Source: Dactylosporangium sp. AC04546
GTDB lineage: Bacteria; Actinomycetota; Actinomycetes; Mycobacteriales; Micromonosporaceae
DNA: 64,000 nt
Direction: 5' to 3'
NCBI RefSeq assembly: GCF_022095675.1
Contig: NZ_JAHYSG010000013.1
Coordinates: 91,281-155,280 of the forward strand
Below, one piece after another: positions 43,125-51,107 of this stretch. The notes under the pieces are model-generated. The model saw nothing but the letters and a program-made list of their open reading frames with translations, was not told the origin of the DNA and ran no database searches. A program made the translations under genes and the position numbers. Every line of letters begins with the position of its first letter. Position 1 is the stretch's first letter.

Positions 43125-45110
43125 TCACGGGAGAAGGGCCTCCAGCCGACGATTCACCGCGGCCAGGGTCCCCCGCACGACGGCCTGCCGTGGGTCGCCG
43201 GTGACCACCGACGAGCCCGTGAGCTGCTCGACCGCTCCGTCGTACATCAGCAGGAGCACAACGACGGCGACTTCGCAACCACCCATCGGAACAACGGCGG
43301 CGTGCTCGATGTAACAGCGCCCCCGCGCCGTGCCGTCGGCGTCGACCAGGAGCTGGTCGACCGCGGACCCGGCGGCCGCGGCGGCGAGCCGCAGCATGTA
43401 GCCGTCGACGTTGGGGCCGCTCGCGACGCCGACCGCGGGCTGGCCGTCGGCGATGAGCCGGACCTCCACCATGGCGTCGATGCCCTGCGTGTTGACGTCG
43501 ACCGAGTCGATCACGACCCGCGCCGACGAGATCGCGGAGCTCGTCGGCGGCCCGACCGGGACCGGCTGGGCGTGCTCGGCCGGGACGACCTCGGCCGAGC
43601 CGCGGCGGACGCCGCTGACCGGACGCCGGCGGCGGGCCTCCCGCCCGTACCCCGGCAGCGCGCTGTGCGGCGCGTTGTTCCGCACCGGCGGGCGCGGCGG
43701 CGCCGGCGGCGGCGGCACGGGCGCGAACATGCCCGGCAGGTTGGGCTCGGCGGCCAGGCCCATCCGCTCGTTGAGCAGGCGCGCGACGGCCCGGCTGACC
43801 TGGCCCGGGTCGGCCTCGTCGAGCAGCTCGAGACGCAGCGTGTGCACGCCGTCGGGGTTCTTGCGCAGGGTCGCCTCGCGGACGCCGGACACGCCCTGCA
43901 CGGCGCGCAGCACGGCCGGGATGTCGAAGCCGTCGGGGCGCCCGTCGGGGCTGGGCTCCTCGTCCTCGTCCTCGCGAAGGTACGTGGCGATGCGGGCCAG
44001 GTCGGGCGCGCCCGCCTCGGACATCATGGGCTCGGTCTCCGGCACCTGCGGAACGTCGGGCTGGGACGGGACGCGCTGCGGCAGCTCCGGCGGATCGTAG
44101 GCCGGGGTGGACAGTGCGTCGGCAAGGCTGGGCATCGCCGGCTCGGCCGCCATCTGCGTGCCGGAGCCGAGCAGCTCGGACGGCAGCGGGCCGCCCAGCG
44201 GGTCGTCGGCGGGCGCGCGCTGGGCGGGCAGCGGCTGGGAGGGGGCGGCGGCCCAGTCGAACTCCTCGGGCTGCTGCGGCTGCTGCTGCGGCGGGCCCCA
44301 CTGCGGCTGGAGCTGGGGCGGCTGCTGCTCCTGGTACTGCTGTTCCTGGTAGGCCGCCCAGTCGTCGCGCGCCTGCTGCTCGTACGCCTGCGGCTGGTAG
44401 GCCTGCTGCTGGTACGGCTGCTGATAGTGGGGCTGGTGCGGCTGCTCGTAGGCCTGTTGATGCTGCTGCTCATAGGCCTGCTGGTGCGGCTGCTCGTAGG
44501 CCTGTTGATGCTGCTGCTCATAGGCCTGCTGGTGCTGGTGGGGCTGTTCGTAGGCCTGTTCGTAGGCCTGCTGGTGGGGGTGCTGCTGGGGCTGCTGGTG
44601 GGGGTGTTGCTGGGGCTGCTCGTACGGCTGCTCATACGGGGCCGGGGACACCGGGCGCTGGGGCTCCGCGGGCGGCTGGACGCCGTAGACGGTGCCGGGG
44701 GCGGCCTGGAGGGTCTGCGTCGGCTCGCCCGTGTGGGTGGACGTCGGCCAACCTTGCCCGTCCGGCCCGTAATGACCGTAGTGAAGGGTCGACGTCGATG
44801 GCTGAACGGGCGGCGGCGCCGAGACGGGCGGGCTCATCGGGGCCAGCGTGTCGGAGAACTGGGAGCGCACCTCGGCCCGGCCGCGCGGCCCGGCGGCACC
44901 GTTGACACCACCGCTGACCACGGCACGGCCGGCGATCGCACCGTTGACGGGCTCGCGCCAGGCCGTGACGATCGCCTCGAGCGCGTCATCGCTCGGCGTC
45001 GAACCGTTGGACCCGCTGGTGTCGGACACCCTGTGCGCCTCCGCGTACGTTCGACCGCCGCGAAGTGCGGCCGTCTCGTTCGGGCTTCCGGCTTGCCCCG
45101 TTTCGTCCAC
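43125..45110 (-). CDS. Large protein with Gln/His/Tyr-rich repeat region and conserved C-terminal domain
   Basis: 661 residues. An N-terminal Ser/Thr/Gly-rich section (1-150) leads into a low-complexity tract (about 155-290) of YEQ, HQQ, AYEQ and PQQ units, with a perfect 16-residue duplication. An acidic linker then precedes an ordered C-terminal region (about 385-661), including a segment like a heavy-metal-type alpha/beta repeat (VLRAVQGVSGVREATLRKNP) and a final domain with VEVRLIADGQPAVGVASGP. No signal peptide or span. It is divergent from the TetR gene at 45191. Confidence 0.75.
   Translation of the reverse strand: MDETGQAGSPNETAALRGGRTYAEAHRVSDTSGSNGSTPSDDALEAIVTAWREPVNGAIAGRAVVSGGVNGAAGPRGRAEVRSQFSDTLAPMSPPVSAPPPVQPSTSTLHYGHYGPDGQGWPTSTHTGEPTQTLQAAPGTVYGVQPPAEPQRPVSPAPYEQPYEQPQQHPHQQPQQHPHQQAYEQAYEQPHQHQQAYEQQHQQAYEQPHQQAYEQQHQQAYEQPHQPHYQQPYQQQAYQPQAYEQQARDDWAAYQEQQYQEQQPPQLQPQWGPPQQQPQQPEEFDWAAAPSQPLPAQRAPADDPLGGPLPSELLGSGTQMAAEPAMPSLADALSTPAYDPPELPQRVPSQPDVPQVPETEPMMSEAGAPDLARIATYLREDEDEEPSPDGRPDGFDIPAVLRAVQGVSGVREATLRKNPDGVHTLRLELLDEADPGQVSRAVARLLNERMGLAAEPNLPGMFAPVPPPPAPPRPPVRNNAPHSALPGYGREARRRRPVSGVRRGSAEVVPAEHAQPVPVGPPTSSAISSARVVIDSVDVNTQGIDAMVEVRLIADGQPAVGVASGPNVDGYMLRLAAAAAGSAVDQLLVDADGTARGRCYIEHAAVVPMGGCEVAVVVLLLMYDGAVEQLTGSSVVTGDPRQAVVRGTLAAVNRRLEALLP
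44433..44528. repeat. Perfect 48-bp tandem duplication in the Q/H/Y-rich tract
   Basis: 44433-44480 and 44481-44528 are identical and adjacent, and in frame (16 codons each). Degenerate GCTG/CTGTTG-type units continue on both sides (about 44270-44650), encoding Gln, His and Tyr. Confidence 0.9.
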
Positions 45111-45190
45111 CGCGTGCTCCTCCGTCGCCCCTAGGTGAGGCTACCGTGTGGGCGGAAAGGGGGTAAGTTGCAATCTCGACCCAAATCCGG

Positions 45191-45838
45191 ATGGTGAACA
45201 TGACCTCGGCGATGAGCGGCACGCAGGCGGCCGGCCGGCCGGTGCGACTGCCCAGGTCGGCGCGGCGCAAGCAGTTGCTCGCCGCGGCGCAGCAGGTGTT
45301 CGTGGCACAGGGATACCACGCGGCCGCGATGGACGACATCGCCGAGCGCGCCGGCGTCTCCAAGCCGGTCCTGTATCAGCACTTCCCCGGCAAGCTGGAG
45401 CTCTACCTCGCCCTGCTCGACACGCACTGCGACGCGATGGTCTCCCGGGTCCGCTCGGCCATGGAGGCCACGACGGACAACAAGGAGCGCGTGCGCGGCG
45501 CCATCCAGGCCTACTTCGACTTCATCGACCACGAGAGCGAGGCCTTCCGCCTCGTGTTCGAGTCCGACCTGCGCAACGACCCCGCCGTCCGCGAGCGGGT
45601 CGACCGGGTCGAGAACGGGTGCATCGCCGCTATCACCGACACGATCATGGCTGACACCGGCGTCAGCCGCGCCCGCGCCGAGCTGCTCGCGTCGGGCCTC
45701 GTCGGCGCCGCCGAGACCGCCGCGCGCTTCTGGCTGGCCGGCGGGCGTCAGGTCGAGAAGGCCGACGCCGAGGCGCTGCTCACCGCCCTCTCGTGGCGCG
45801 GCATCGCGAGCTTCCCCCTGCACGGCGAACACGCCTGA
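45191..45838 (+). CDS. TetR/AcrR family transcriptional regulator
   Basis: 215 residues. The HTH (about 28-72) reads FVAQGYHAAAMDDIAERAGV then SKPVLYQHFPGKLELYLALL, a strongly conserved actinobacterial group. The effector domain follows. ATG 45191 is the longest start; ATGs at 45200 and 45212 are alternatives and none has a clear ribosome-binding site. It is divergent from the Q-rich protein gene and 76 bp before the DUF3107 gene on the same strand. Confidence 0.9.
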   Translation: MVNMTSAMSGTQAAGRPVRLPRSARRKQLLAAAQQVFVAQGYHAAAMDDIAERAGVSKPVLYQHFPGKLELYLALLDTHCDAMVSRVRSAMEATTDNKERVRGAIQAYFDFIDHESEAFRLVFESDLRNDPAVRERVDRVENGCIAAITDTIMADTGVSRARAELLASGLVGAAETAARFWLAGGRQVEKADAEALLTALSWRGIASFPLHGEHA

Positions 45839-45914
45839 TCGCGTTAGTCTTCAACCACACTGGGTGGTGCGGGCCGACGCACGGCCGCGCCGCAGCCCGA
45901 TCAAGGAGGAAGAC

Positions 45915-46148
45915 GTGGAGGTCAAGATCGGCGTGCAGTACGCGCCTCGGGAGCTGGTGCTGGAGAGCAACCAGTCGCCGGCCGAGGTCGAAACTGCGGT
46001 CACCGACGCGATCGAGAATGGCGATAAGGGTGTGCTGAACCTGGTGGACGACAAGGGCCGCCGGGTCATCGTGCCGGTCGCCAAGATCGCCTACGTGGAG
46101 ATCGCCGAGTCGTCGCCGCGCCCGGTCGGGTTCTCCACCGCGCGCTGA
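45915..46148 (+). CDS. DUF3107 family small protein
   Basis: 77 residues from GTG 45915 behind a near-perfect AAGGAGGA. The sequence VEVKIGVQYAPRELVLESNQ is the typical start of DUF3107, a short alpha/beta actinobacterial protein usually found beside a TetR gene and the MiaE-like gene, as here. Molecular function unknown. Confidence 0.9.
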   Translation: MEVKIGVQYAPRELVLESNQSPAEVETAVTDAIENGDKGVLNLVDDKGRRVIVPVAKIAYVEIAESSPRPVGFSTAR

Positions 46149-46224
46149 GACACTCAACCGGAGGAGGGGTGGGACGGCTGTCCTGCCCCTTTTCAGTTGT
46201 CCAGTTCAGTTGTCCATGTTTCAG

Positions 46225-46896
46225 TCAGTTGTTCAGCCCCACGGCCACCATGCGTGCCGTGTGTGCGCTGGTCAAGCGCTTGAGCAAGGCCTGGAAGTCG
46301 GTGCCGCCGATCGCCAGCAGCGAGGCCAGCGACGGGCGCTCCCCCGCCACCCGCAGCGCCTGCGAGATGCCCTCGCCGACCAGGCGGCGGGCCCACATCG
46401 ACAGCCGGTTGGCGACCTTGGGATCGACGGCGATCGCGGCCCGCAGTTCGTCGGCGGCGAAGTCGGCGTGCCGCGAGTCGTGCAGCACGTCGAGGATGAG
46501 GTCGCGGTCGGGCGCGGCCAGGACCGCGGCGACCTCGCGCGTGAAGTCGTCGGCGATGCCGTCGCCGACGTAGGCCTTCGCGAGGCCCTCCAGCCAGTCG
46601 GCCGGCTCGGTCTGGGCGTGGTAGTCCGACACCGCCCGGACGTAGGGCTGCATGGTGACCTCGGCGTCGGCGCCCAGCTCCACCAGACGGTCGGCCAGGC
46701 GGCAGTAGTTGGTGATCTCGCGCGCCGCCATCTCGCTCAACACCGCGCGGCGGCGCAGGTCGGGGGCCAGTCGCGCGTCGGCGGCCATGCGGTCGAACGC
46801 GACCAGCTCGCTGTACGCGAGCATGCCCAGGAGATCGACGACGGCCTCGCGGGAGGGCTCCGCCGTCGCCTGGACGGCCGGGGTGACATCGGACAC
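46225..46896 (-). CDS. Ferritin-like/MiaE-like protein
   Basis: 223 residues, all-helical, resembling the MiaE_2 family of ferritin-like hydroxylases. Glu and His residues that could hold a di-iron site are present: SELVAFD and EMAAREITNY in the first pair of helices and HDSRHADFAADE in the later pair. It may modify tRNA or act on another substrate; identity as a true tRNA hydroxylase is not established. It converges on the DUF3107 gene. Confidence 0.8.
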   Translation of the reverse strand: MSDVTPAVQATAEPSREAVVDLLGMLAYSELVAFDRMAADARLAPDLRRRAVLSEMAAREITNYCRLADRLVELGADAEVTMQPYVRAVSDYHAQTEPADWLEGLAKAYVGDGIADDFTREVAAVLAAPDRDLILDVLHDSRHADFAADELRAAIAVDPKVANRLSMWARRLVGEGISQALRVAGERPSLASLLAIGGTDFQALLKRLTSAHTARMVAVGLNN

Positions 46897-46968
46897 GTCG
46901 GCACACTACCCCGCCGGCTCACCTCCGGCCTCCCCAACGAGTGGTGAGCAGAACAGCCCCAGGGCCGG

Positions 46969-47128
46969 TACACTGGCTCAAACGGCCTTGGGCGGACCCT
47001 AGCCCAGGCGACAGGCGCTTGTAGCCCGCGACCACGTTCATCGGTCGCGTGTGGCCCGCGCCCTATCCATTTGAGCGCACCCGGCAGTTTCAGGGGCGCT
47101 CCCGCGAGAGAGACACCCTGAGCACAAC
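46969..47128 (+). promoter_or_regulatory. Candidate promoter and structured leader of the DEAD-box helicase gene
   Basis: TACACT at 46969-46974 is a good -10 with a poor -35 (TGAGCA). Transcription from about 46981 would give a leader near 150 nt containing a CGCGACC/GGTCGCG hairpin (about 47026-47048). Long leaders are common for cold-inducible RNA helicases. This is a suggestion only. Confidence 0.3.
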
Positions 47129-48826
47129 ATGACGATCGACAACACCGAGGCCGCCGAGACGGTGGCCCCCCGCGCACCTGTGCGCGCAGACAGCCCGACC
47201 TTCGCCGACCTGGGCGCCCGGCCCGAGACCGTGGCGGCCCTGGAGGCGGTCGGCATCACGCGAGCGTTCGCGATCCAGGAGTATGCGGTGCCCATCGCTC
47301 TGCGCGGCACCGACCTCATCGGCCAGGCGCCGACCGGCACCGGCAAGACCCTCGGCTTCGGCGTGCCGCTCCTCGACCGGGTCACCGCGCCCGGCGAGGG
47401 CGCCGACGGCCTCCCGCAGGCACTCGTCGTGGTGCCGACCCGCGAGCTGGGCCTTCAGGTGGCTCGCGACATCGCCGCCGCCGGCAAGACCCGTGGCGTG
47501 CGCGTCCTCCCGCTGTATGGCGGGGTCGCCTACGAGCCGCAGGTCGACGCCCTGCAGAAGGGCGTCGAGATCGTGGTCGGCACGCCCGGCCGCCTCCTCG
47601 ACCTCTCCAAGAGCAAGCACCTGCGCCTGCACTCCGTGCGCGCGCTGGTGCTCGACGAGGCCGACCGCATGCTCGATCTGGGCTTCCTCGACGACGTGGA
47701 GCGCATCCTGACGCTGCTGCCGGAGGACCGGCAGACGATGCTCTTCTCGGCGACGATGCCCGACCCGATCGTGACGCTGGCCCGGCGCTTCCTGCGCCAG
47801 CCGATGACGATCCACGCCCACCACGACGCGAGCACCGGCCCGTCGCCGCTGACCAAGCAGTTCGTCTACCGCACGCACCCGCTGAACAAGATCGAGATTG
47901 TGGCCCGGGTGCTACAGGCGAACGACCGCGGCCTGACCATGATCTTCTGCCGCACCAAGCGGGCCGCCGACCGCGTCGCCGAGGACCTCGACTTCCGCGG
48001 GTTCGCCGCGGCGGCCGTGCACGGCGACCTTGGCCAGGGCGCCCGCGAGCGGGCCCTCCGGGCGTTCCGCGCCGGCAAGATCGACGTGCTGGTGGCCACC
48101 GACGTCGCCGCCCGCGGCCTCGACGTCTCGGGCGTCACGCACGTCATCAACTACGACTGCCCCGAGGACCCGGACACCTACACCCACCGCATCGGCCGCA
48201 CCGGCCGCGCGGGCGCGACGGGCGTCGCCGTGACGTTCGTCGACTGGGAGGACATGCCCCGCTGGCGGATCATCGACAAGAGCCTCGGCATGGACCTGCC
48301 GGAGCCCCCGGAGACCTACCACACCTCGGCCCACCTGCTCACCGACATCGACATCCCGGAAGGCACGACGGGCTCCCTGCCCACCGCCGACCGCAAGCGG
48401 GCCGGCCTCGCGGCCGAGCAGCTCGAAGACGTCGAGGGCAAGCCGCGCGGCCGCACCCGGGGCCGCACCCGGGGCCGCGGCTCGTCCGCCCCGTCCGCCG
48501 AGACGGAGGCGTCGTCGGCCCCGCGCCGCCAGCGCCGCCGCCGCCGGCGGGGCGAGGTGGAGGATGGCGGCGCCGAGCTGACGGCGTCGACCGACACCGC
48601 CGAGACCACCGAGGCAGCCACCGAGAGCGAGCCGCGCCCGGCCCGCACCCGGCGCCGCCGGGTCGTCGAGGCCACCGCCGAGACCACCGCCGACGCCACC
48701 GTGGTCGTCACCGCCGACCCGGAGGTCGCCGGCGAGGGCACCGCGCGCGCCCGCACCCGCCGTCGTCGCCGCGGGGGCCGCGGCCGGGGCGGCGCGGCCG
48801 AGGCGGCCGAGTCCACGGAGGACTGA
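47129..48826 (+). CDS. DEAD-box ATP-dependent RNA helicase
   Basis: 565 residues. All helicase motifs are present: Q-motif region (PTFADLGARPETVAALEAVG), motif I APTGTGKT near 68, PTRELGLQ, motif II VLDEADRML near 172, SAT, and motifs V/VI ATDVAARGLDV and HRIGRTGRAG near 340-360. The last 150 residues are a disordered, Arg/Glu/Thr-rich tail with RGRTRGRTRGRG and RRRRRRGE blocks for RNA binding. It resembles RhlE/CsdA types acting in ribosome assembly or RNA turnover. Confidence 0.95.
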   Translation: MTIDNTEAAETVAPRAPVRADSPTFADLGARPETVAALEAVGITRAFAIQEYAVPIALRGTDLIGQAPTGTGKTLGFGVPLLDRVTAPGEGADGLPQALVVVPTRELGLQVARDIAAAGKTRGVRVLPLYGGVAYEPQVDALQKGVEIVVGTPGRLLDLSKSKHLRLHSVRALVLDEADRMLDLGFLDDVERILTLLPEDRQTMLFSATMPDPIVTLARRFLRQPMTIHAHHDASTGPSPLTKQFVYRTHPLNKIEIVARVLQANDRGLTMIFCRTKRAADRVAEDLDFRGFAAAAVHGDLGQGARERALRAFRAGKIDVLVATDVAARGLDVSGVTHVINYDCPEDPDTYTHRIGRTGRAGATGVAVTFVDWEDMPRWRIIDKSLGMDLPEPPETYHTSAHLLTDIDIPEGTTGSLPTADRKRAGLAAEQLEDVEGKPRGRTRGRTRGRGSSAPSAETEASSAPRRQRRRRRRGEVEDGGAELTASTDTAETTEAATESEPRPARTRRRRVVEATAETTADATVVVTADPEVAGEGTARARTRRRRRGGRGRGGAAEAAESTED

Positions 48827-48840
48827 GCACCAGGACAACG

Positions 48841-48877
48841 AGAGGGCGGGCGCCGTTGCGGCGTCCGCCCTCTTTTT
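48841..48877 (+). terminator. Intrinsic terminator of the DEAD-box helicase gene
   Basis: A 15-bp stem (48841-48855 with 48859-48873, one G-T pair, 3-base loop) is followed by TTTTT (48873-48877), 14 bp after the stop. Confidence 0.9.
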
Positions 48878-48900
48878 CATCCGGGCAGCGCCGTGAAGGG

Positions 48901-49776
48901 TCAGGCGGGGACTTCCACCGTGAACTCGGCGCGGTTGACCACCCCGGCGCGCTGGAACTCGAAGTACATGCGGTAGCGGCCCGAGCTCGGGGCCGCGATC
49001 CAGAACTTCACCGCGCCGCCCACGAGCTGGTCCTCCGGGTGCACGTGCAGGTAGCCCAGGTCGCCCTCGCGGACGACGACCAGGTGGCCGTACGCGCCCA
49101 GGTAGCGCTCCAGGTCGGTGACCGGGGCGCCGTTCGCGAAGACCCGCAGGGACAGCGGCTGGGTCTGGTTGATCTGCGGCGTGCCCTCCAGGCTGACGGT
49201 CAGGCCGTCCACCTCGGCCGTGCGCGCCATCGCCGGCAGCGCGACCGGAGCGTAGTTGCCAGGCACGGTCGCGTCCACCGCCAGTGTCAACGGCACCTGC
49301 TGGCCCGTCGGGTCGAAGGTCACGAAGTCCGCGTACAGCCGGAACACCCCCGGCGCCGGGAGCGTCAACGGCACGGTCCAGGTGCCGTCGGGCGACATCG
49401 CCGGGTGCAGGTGCTGGAAGCCCCCCAGGTCCCTGCGGACGACCACGAAGTGCATGAGTTTCTCGTGGTTCAGGACGAAGCGCGTCACGGGCTTGCCGTC
49501 GGGGCCGAGCACGCGGAACGAGTACTGCTGCGGTACACCTGCGGCGAAGGCAACGGCGGCGGGCACCAGCGTGAACCCGCCGGCGCTCAACGACACGCCG
49601 GAGAGGTCGCCGCTCGCCGCCCCGCCGTGCGAGTGCGACGGGATCGCGGTGGCGGCGGCCGGCGGCGCGGCGGCGCCGTTGGGCGAGGACGAACCGGTCG
49701 TCCGGGCGATCACGAAGCCCAGCAGCAGCGCGGCCACCAGGCCGGCCGCCACGAGCGGCGCCCTAAATCCCGACAA
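48901..49776 (-). CDS. Membrane-anchored copper-associated secreted protein
   Basis: 291 residues with an N-terminal signal anchor (about 6-26), a short His-containing linker (PSHSHGG) and a beta-rich domain with two His/Met clusters: NHEKLMHFVVVRRDL with FQHLHPAM, and YGHLVVVREGDL with YLHVHPED. These repeated M/H-rich sites are suited to copper binding. A TTG start overlaps the end of the CopZ-like gene by 14 bp, so they form a unit. The exact role is inferred from context. Confidence 0.7.
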   Translation of the reverse strand: MSGFRAPLVAAGLVAALLLGFVIARTTGSSSPNGAAAPPAAATAIPSHSHGGAASGDLSGVSLSAGGFTLVPAAVAFAAGVPQQYSFRVLGPDGKPVTRFVLNHEKLMHFVVVRRDLGGFQHLHPAMSPDGTWTVPLTLPAPGVFRLYADFVTFDPTGQQVPLTLAVDATVPGNYAPVALPAMARTAEVDGLTVSLEGTPQINQTQPLSLRVFANGAPVTDLERYLGAYGHLVVVREGDLGYLHVHPEDQLVGGAVKFWIAAPSSGRYRMYFEFQRAGVVNRAEFTVEVPA

Positions 49777-49975
49777 GCTCGTACCCCGCCTCGTCGATCG
49801 CCGTGCGGACCTCGTCCAGCGGCAGCGGCCCGTCGCTGGTGACGGTGACGGTGCCGGTCGGCAGCTCGACCCGGACCTCGTGCACTCCGGGAAGCCGGTC
49901 CAGCTCCTCCGTCACCGCGTTGACGCAATGGCCGCAGGTCATGCCGTTGACCGTATATGCGGATGTGAAGGACAT
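49763..49975 (-). CDS. copZ: CopZ-like heavy-metal-binding (HMA) copper chaperone
   Basis: 70 residues, beginning MSFTSAYTVNGMTCGHCVNA, a single ferredoxin-like HMA domain with the metal-binding C14-x-x-C17. It would carry Cu(I) to an exporter or sensor, but no P-type ATPase lies in the window. ATG 49975 has GGGTGG upstream; a longer start adds three residues. Confidence 0.9.
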   Translation of the reverse strand: MSFTSAYTVNGMTCGHCVNAVTEELDRLPGVHEVRVELPTGTVTVTSDGPLPLDEVRTAIDEAGYELVGI

Positions 49976-50034
49976 CGCAACCACCCTTTGAGGGATTTTC
50001 GTAACTTTTGTCCAAATTGTGGCGTTGGTGACAC

Positions 50035-50994
50035 ATGGGGTTACGCACGTTGCGCAGCGCCGCCACGCTCGTCGTCGCCGGACTCATTGTCCTGGCCACG
50101 CACGGCACCGGTCACGCGGACCCGTCCACGGACCGGCAGCGGCAGCTCGCCGCAGCCTGGCAGGCACTCGAGGGCGTCATCGAACGGTACAACGCCGTGC
50201 GCGACGACCTGCGATCCACCAATGCCCAGCTGGCCCGGGTCAACGCCCGCCTGGCGCCGCTGCGGGGCCAGGTGGACGCCGCCCAGCGGGCCGCCGACGA
50301 GCTGGCCCGCGCGCTGTACCGCAGCGGCGCCATGGGCAGCACGGCCGCGCTCATCGGCGCCGACTCGCCCGAGACGCTGATGGACCAGCTGGCCACGCTC
50401 GACCACCTGGAACGCGGCCGCACGACCGCCCTGAATGCCCTCAAGAACGCACAACGGGAGCTCGGCGAAGAACGCTACCGGCTGGACAGGTTGCAGCTTC
50501 AACAAAAGGCGCAGGAAGCGGAGCTCGGCGCCCGGAAAGCGACGATCGAATCGCAGCTGAAACGGATGCAGAACGGGCGGGCCCGGATGCCGCGCGGCGC
50601 ACTGGTCGACGGATATCGACCGGTATTCACGGACGACGCCGCCGGGCGAGCCGTGAAATACGCATACGATCAGCTCGGAAAGGTGTACCAATGGGGCGCC
50701 GACGGGCCCGACTCGTACGACTGCTCAGGACTGACCATGGCCGCCTGGAAGGCCGCGGGCGTGGTGCTGCCGCACAACGCGGCCCGGCAGAAGCAGACGG
50801 TCACTCCGATCAAGCGGGAGGAGCTGCGCCCCGGCGACCTTGTCTTCTACTACAAGGATGTCAGCCACGTCGGGTTGTACATCGGTGACGGACGGGTGAT
50901 CGAAGCACCCCGAACTGGCGAACGCATTTCCATGCGCCTGCTCGACTATGCACCGATTGTCGGCTATGGCCGTCCCGACTATACGGCGCAGTGA
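50035..50994 (+). CDS. Secreted NlpC/P60 peptidoglycan hydrolase
   Basis: 319 residues. Signal peptide (1-28, cleavage near GHA-DPS), a long coiled-coil region (about 35-180) and a C-terminal NlpC/P60 domain (about 205-319) with active C230 in YDCSGLTMAAWK, and His in SHVGLYIGDG. It resembles RipA/RipB-type D,L-endopeptidases that split peptidoglycan at division, in which the coiled coil holds the enzyme inactive. No riboswitch-like leader was found in the 58 bp upstream. Confidence 0.93.
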   Translation: MGLRTLRSAATLVVAGLIVLATHGTGHADPSTDRQRQLAAAWQALEGVIERYNAVRDDLRSTNAQLARVNARLAPLRGQVDAAQRAADELARALYRSGAMGSTAALIGADSPETLMDQLATLDHLERGRTTALNALKNAQRELGEERYRLDRLQLQQKAQEAELGARKATIESQLKRMQNGRARMPRGALVDGYRPVFTDDAAGRAVKYAYDQLGKVYQWGADGPDSYDCSGLTMAAWKAAGVVLPHNAARQKQTVTPIKREELRPGDLVFYYKDVSHVGLYIGDGRVIEAPRTGERISMRLLDYAPIVGYGRPDYTAQ

Positions 50995-51027
50995 CCTTGT
51001 TTGTGTCCTAACGGCGGAGGTGTGAAC

Positions 51028-51055
51028 GTCGGCTTCACGACAGCATGAAGCCGAC
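51028..51055 (+). terminator. Hairpin after the NlpC/P60 gene
   Basis: A perfect 10-bp stem (51028-51037 with 51046-51055, 8-base loop) 33 bp past the stop, with no T-run. It lies about 50 bp before the next start and could be a weak terminator or part of that leader. Confidence 0.45.
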
Positions 51056-51107
51056 ACAGGGAATCTACTGACTCTTCCCTGCGCATCCGCCCCCAGGAGT
51101 GCTGTCA

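Noticed and set aside
44270..44650. Repeat tract considered as a CRISPR array
   Set aside because: Units are adjacent, in frame and lack spacers; they encode part of a protein.
43071..45134. Plus-strand frame through the Q-rich gene reading as Leu/Val/Gly repeats
   Set aside because: The repetitive hydrophobic translation is the reverse reading of the Gln/His/Tyr codon repeats; the minus strand continues as an ordered conserved C-terminal domain.
49976..50034. Possible c-di-AMP (ydaO-type) riboswitch before the NlpC/P60 gene
   Set aside because: Only 59 bp lie between the two genes, too short for the ydaO structure, and its conserved core is not seen.
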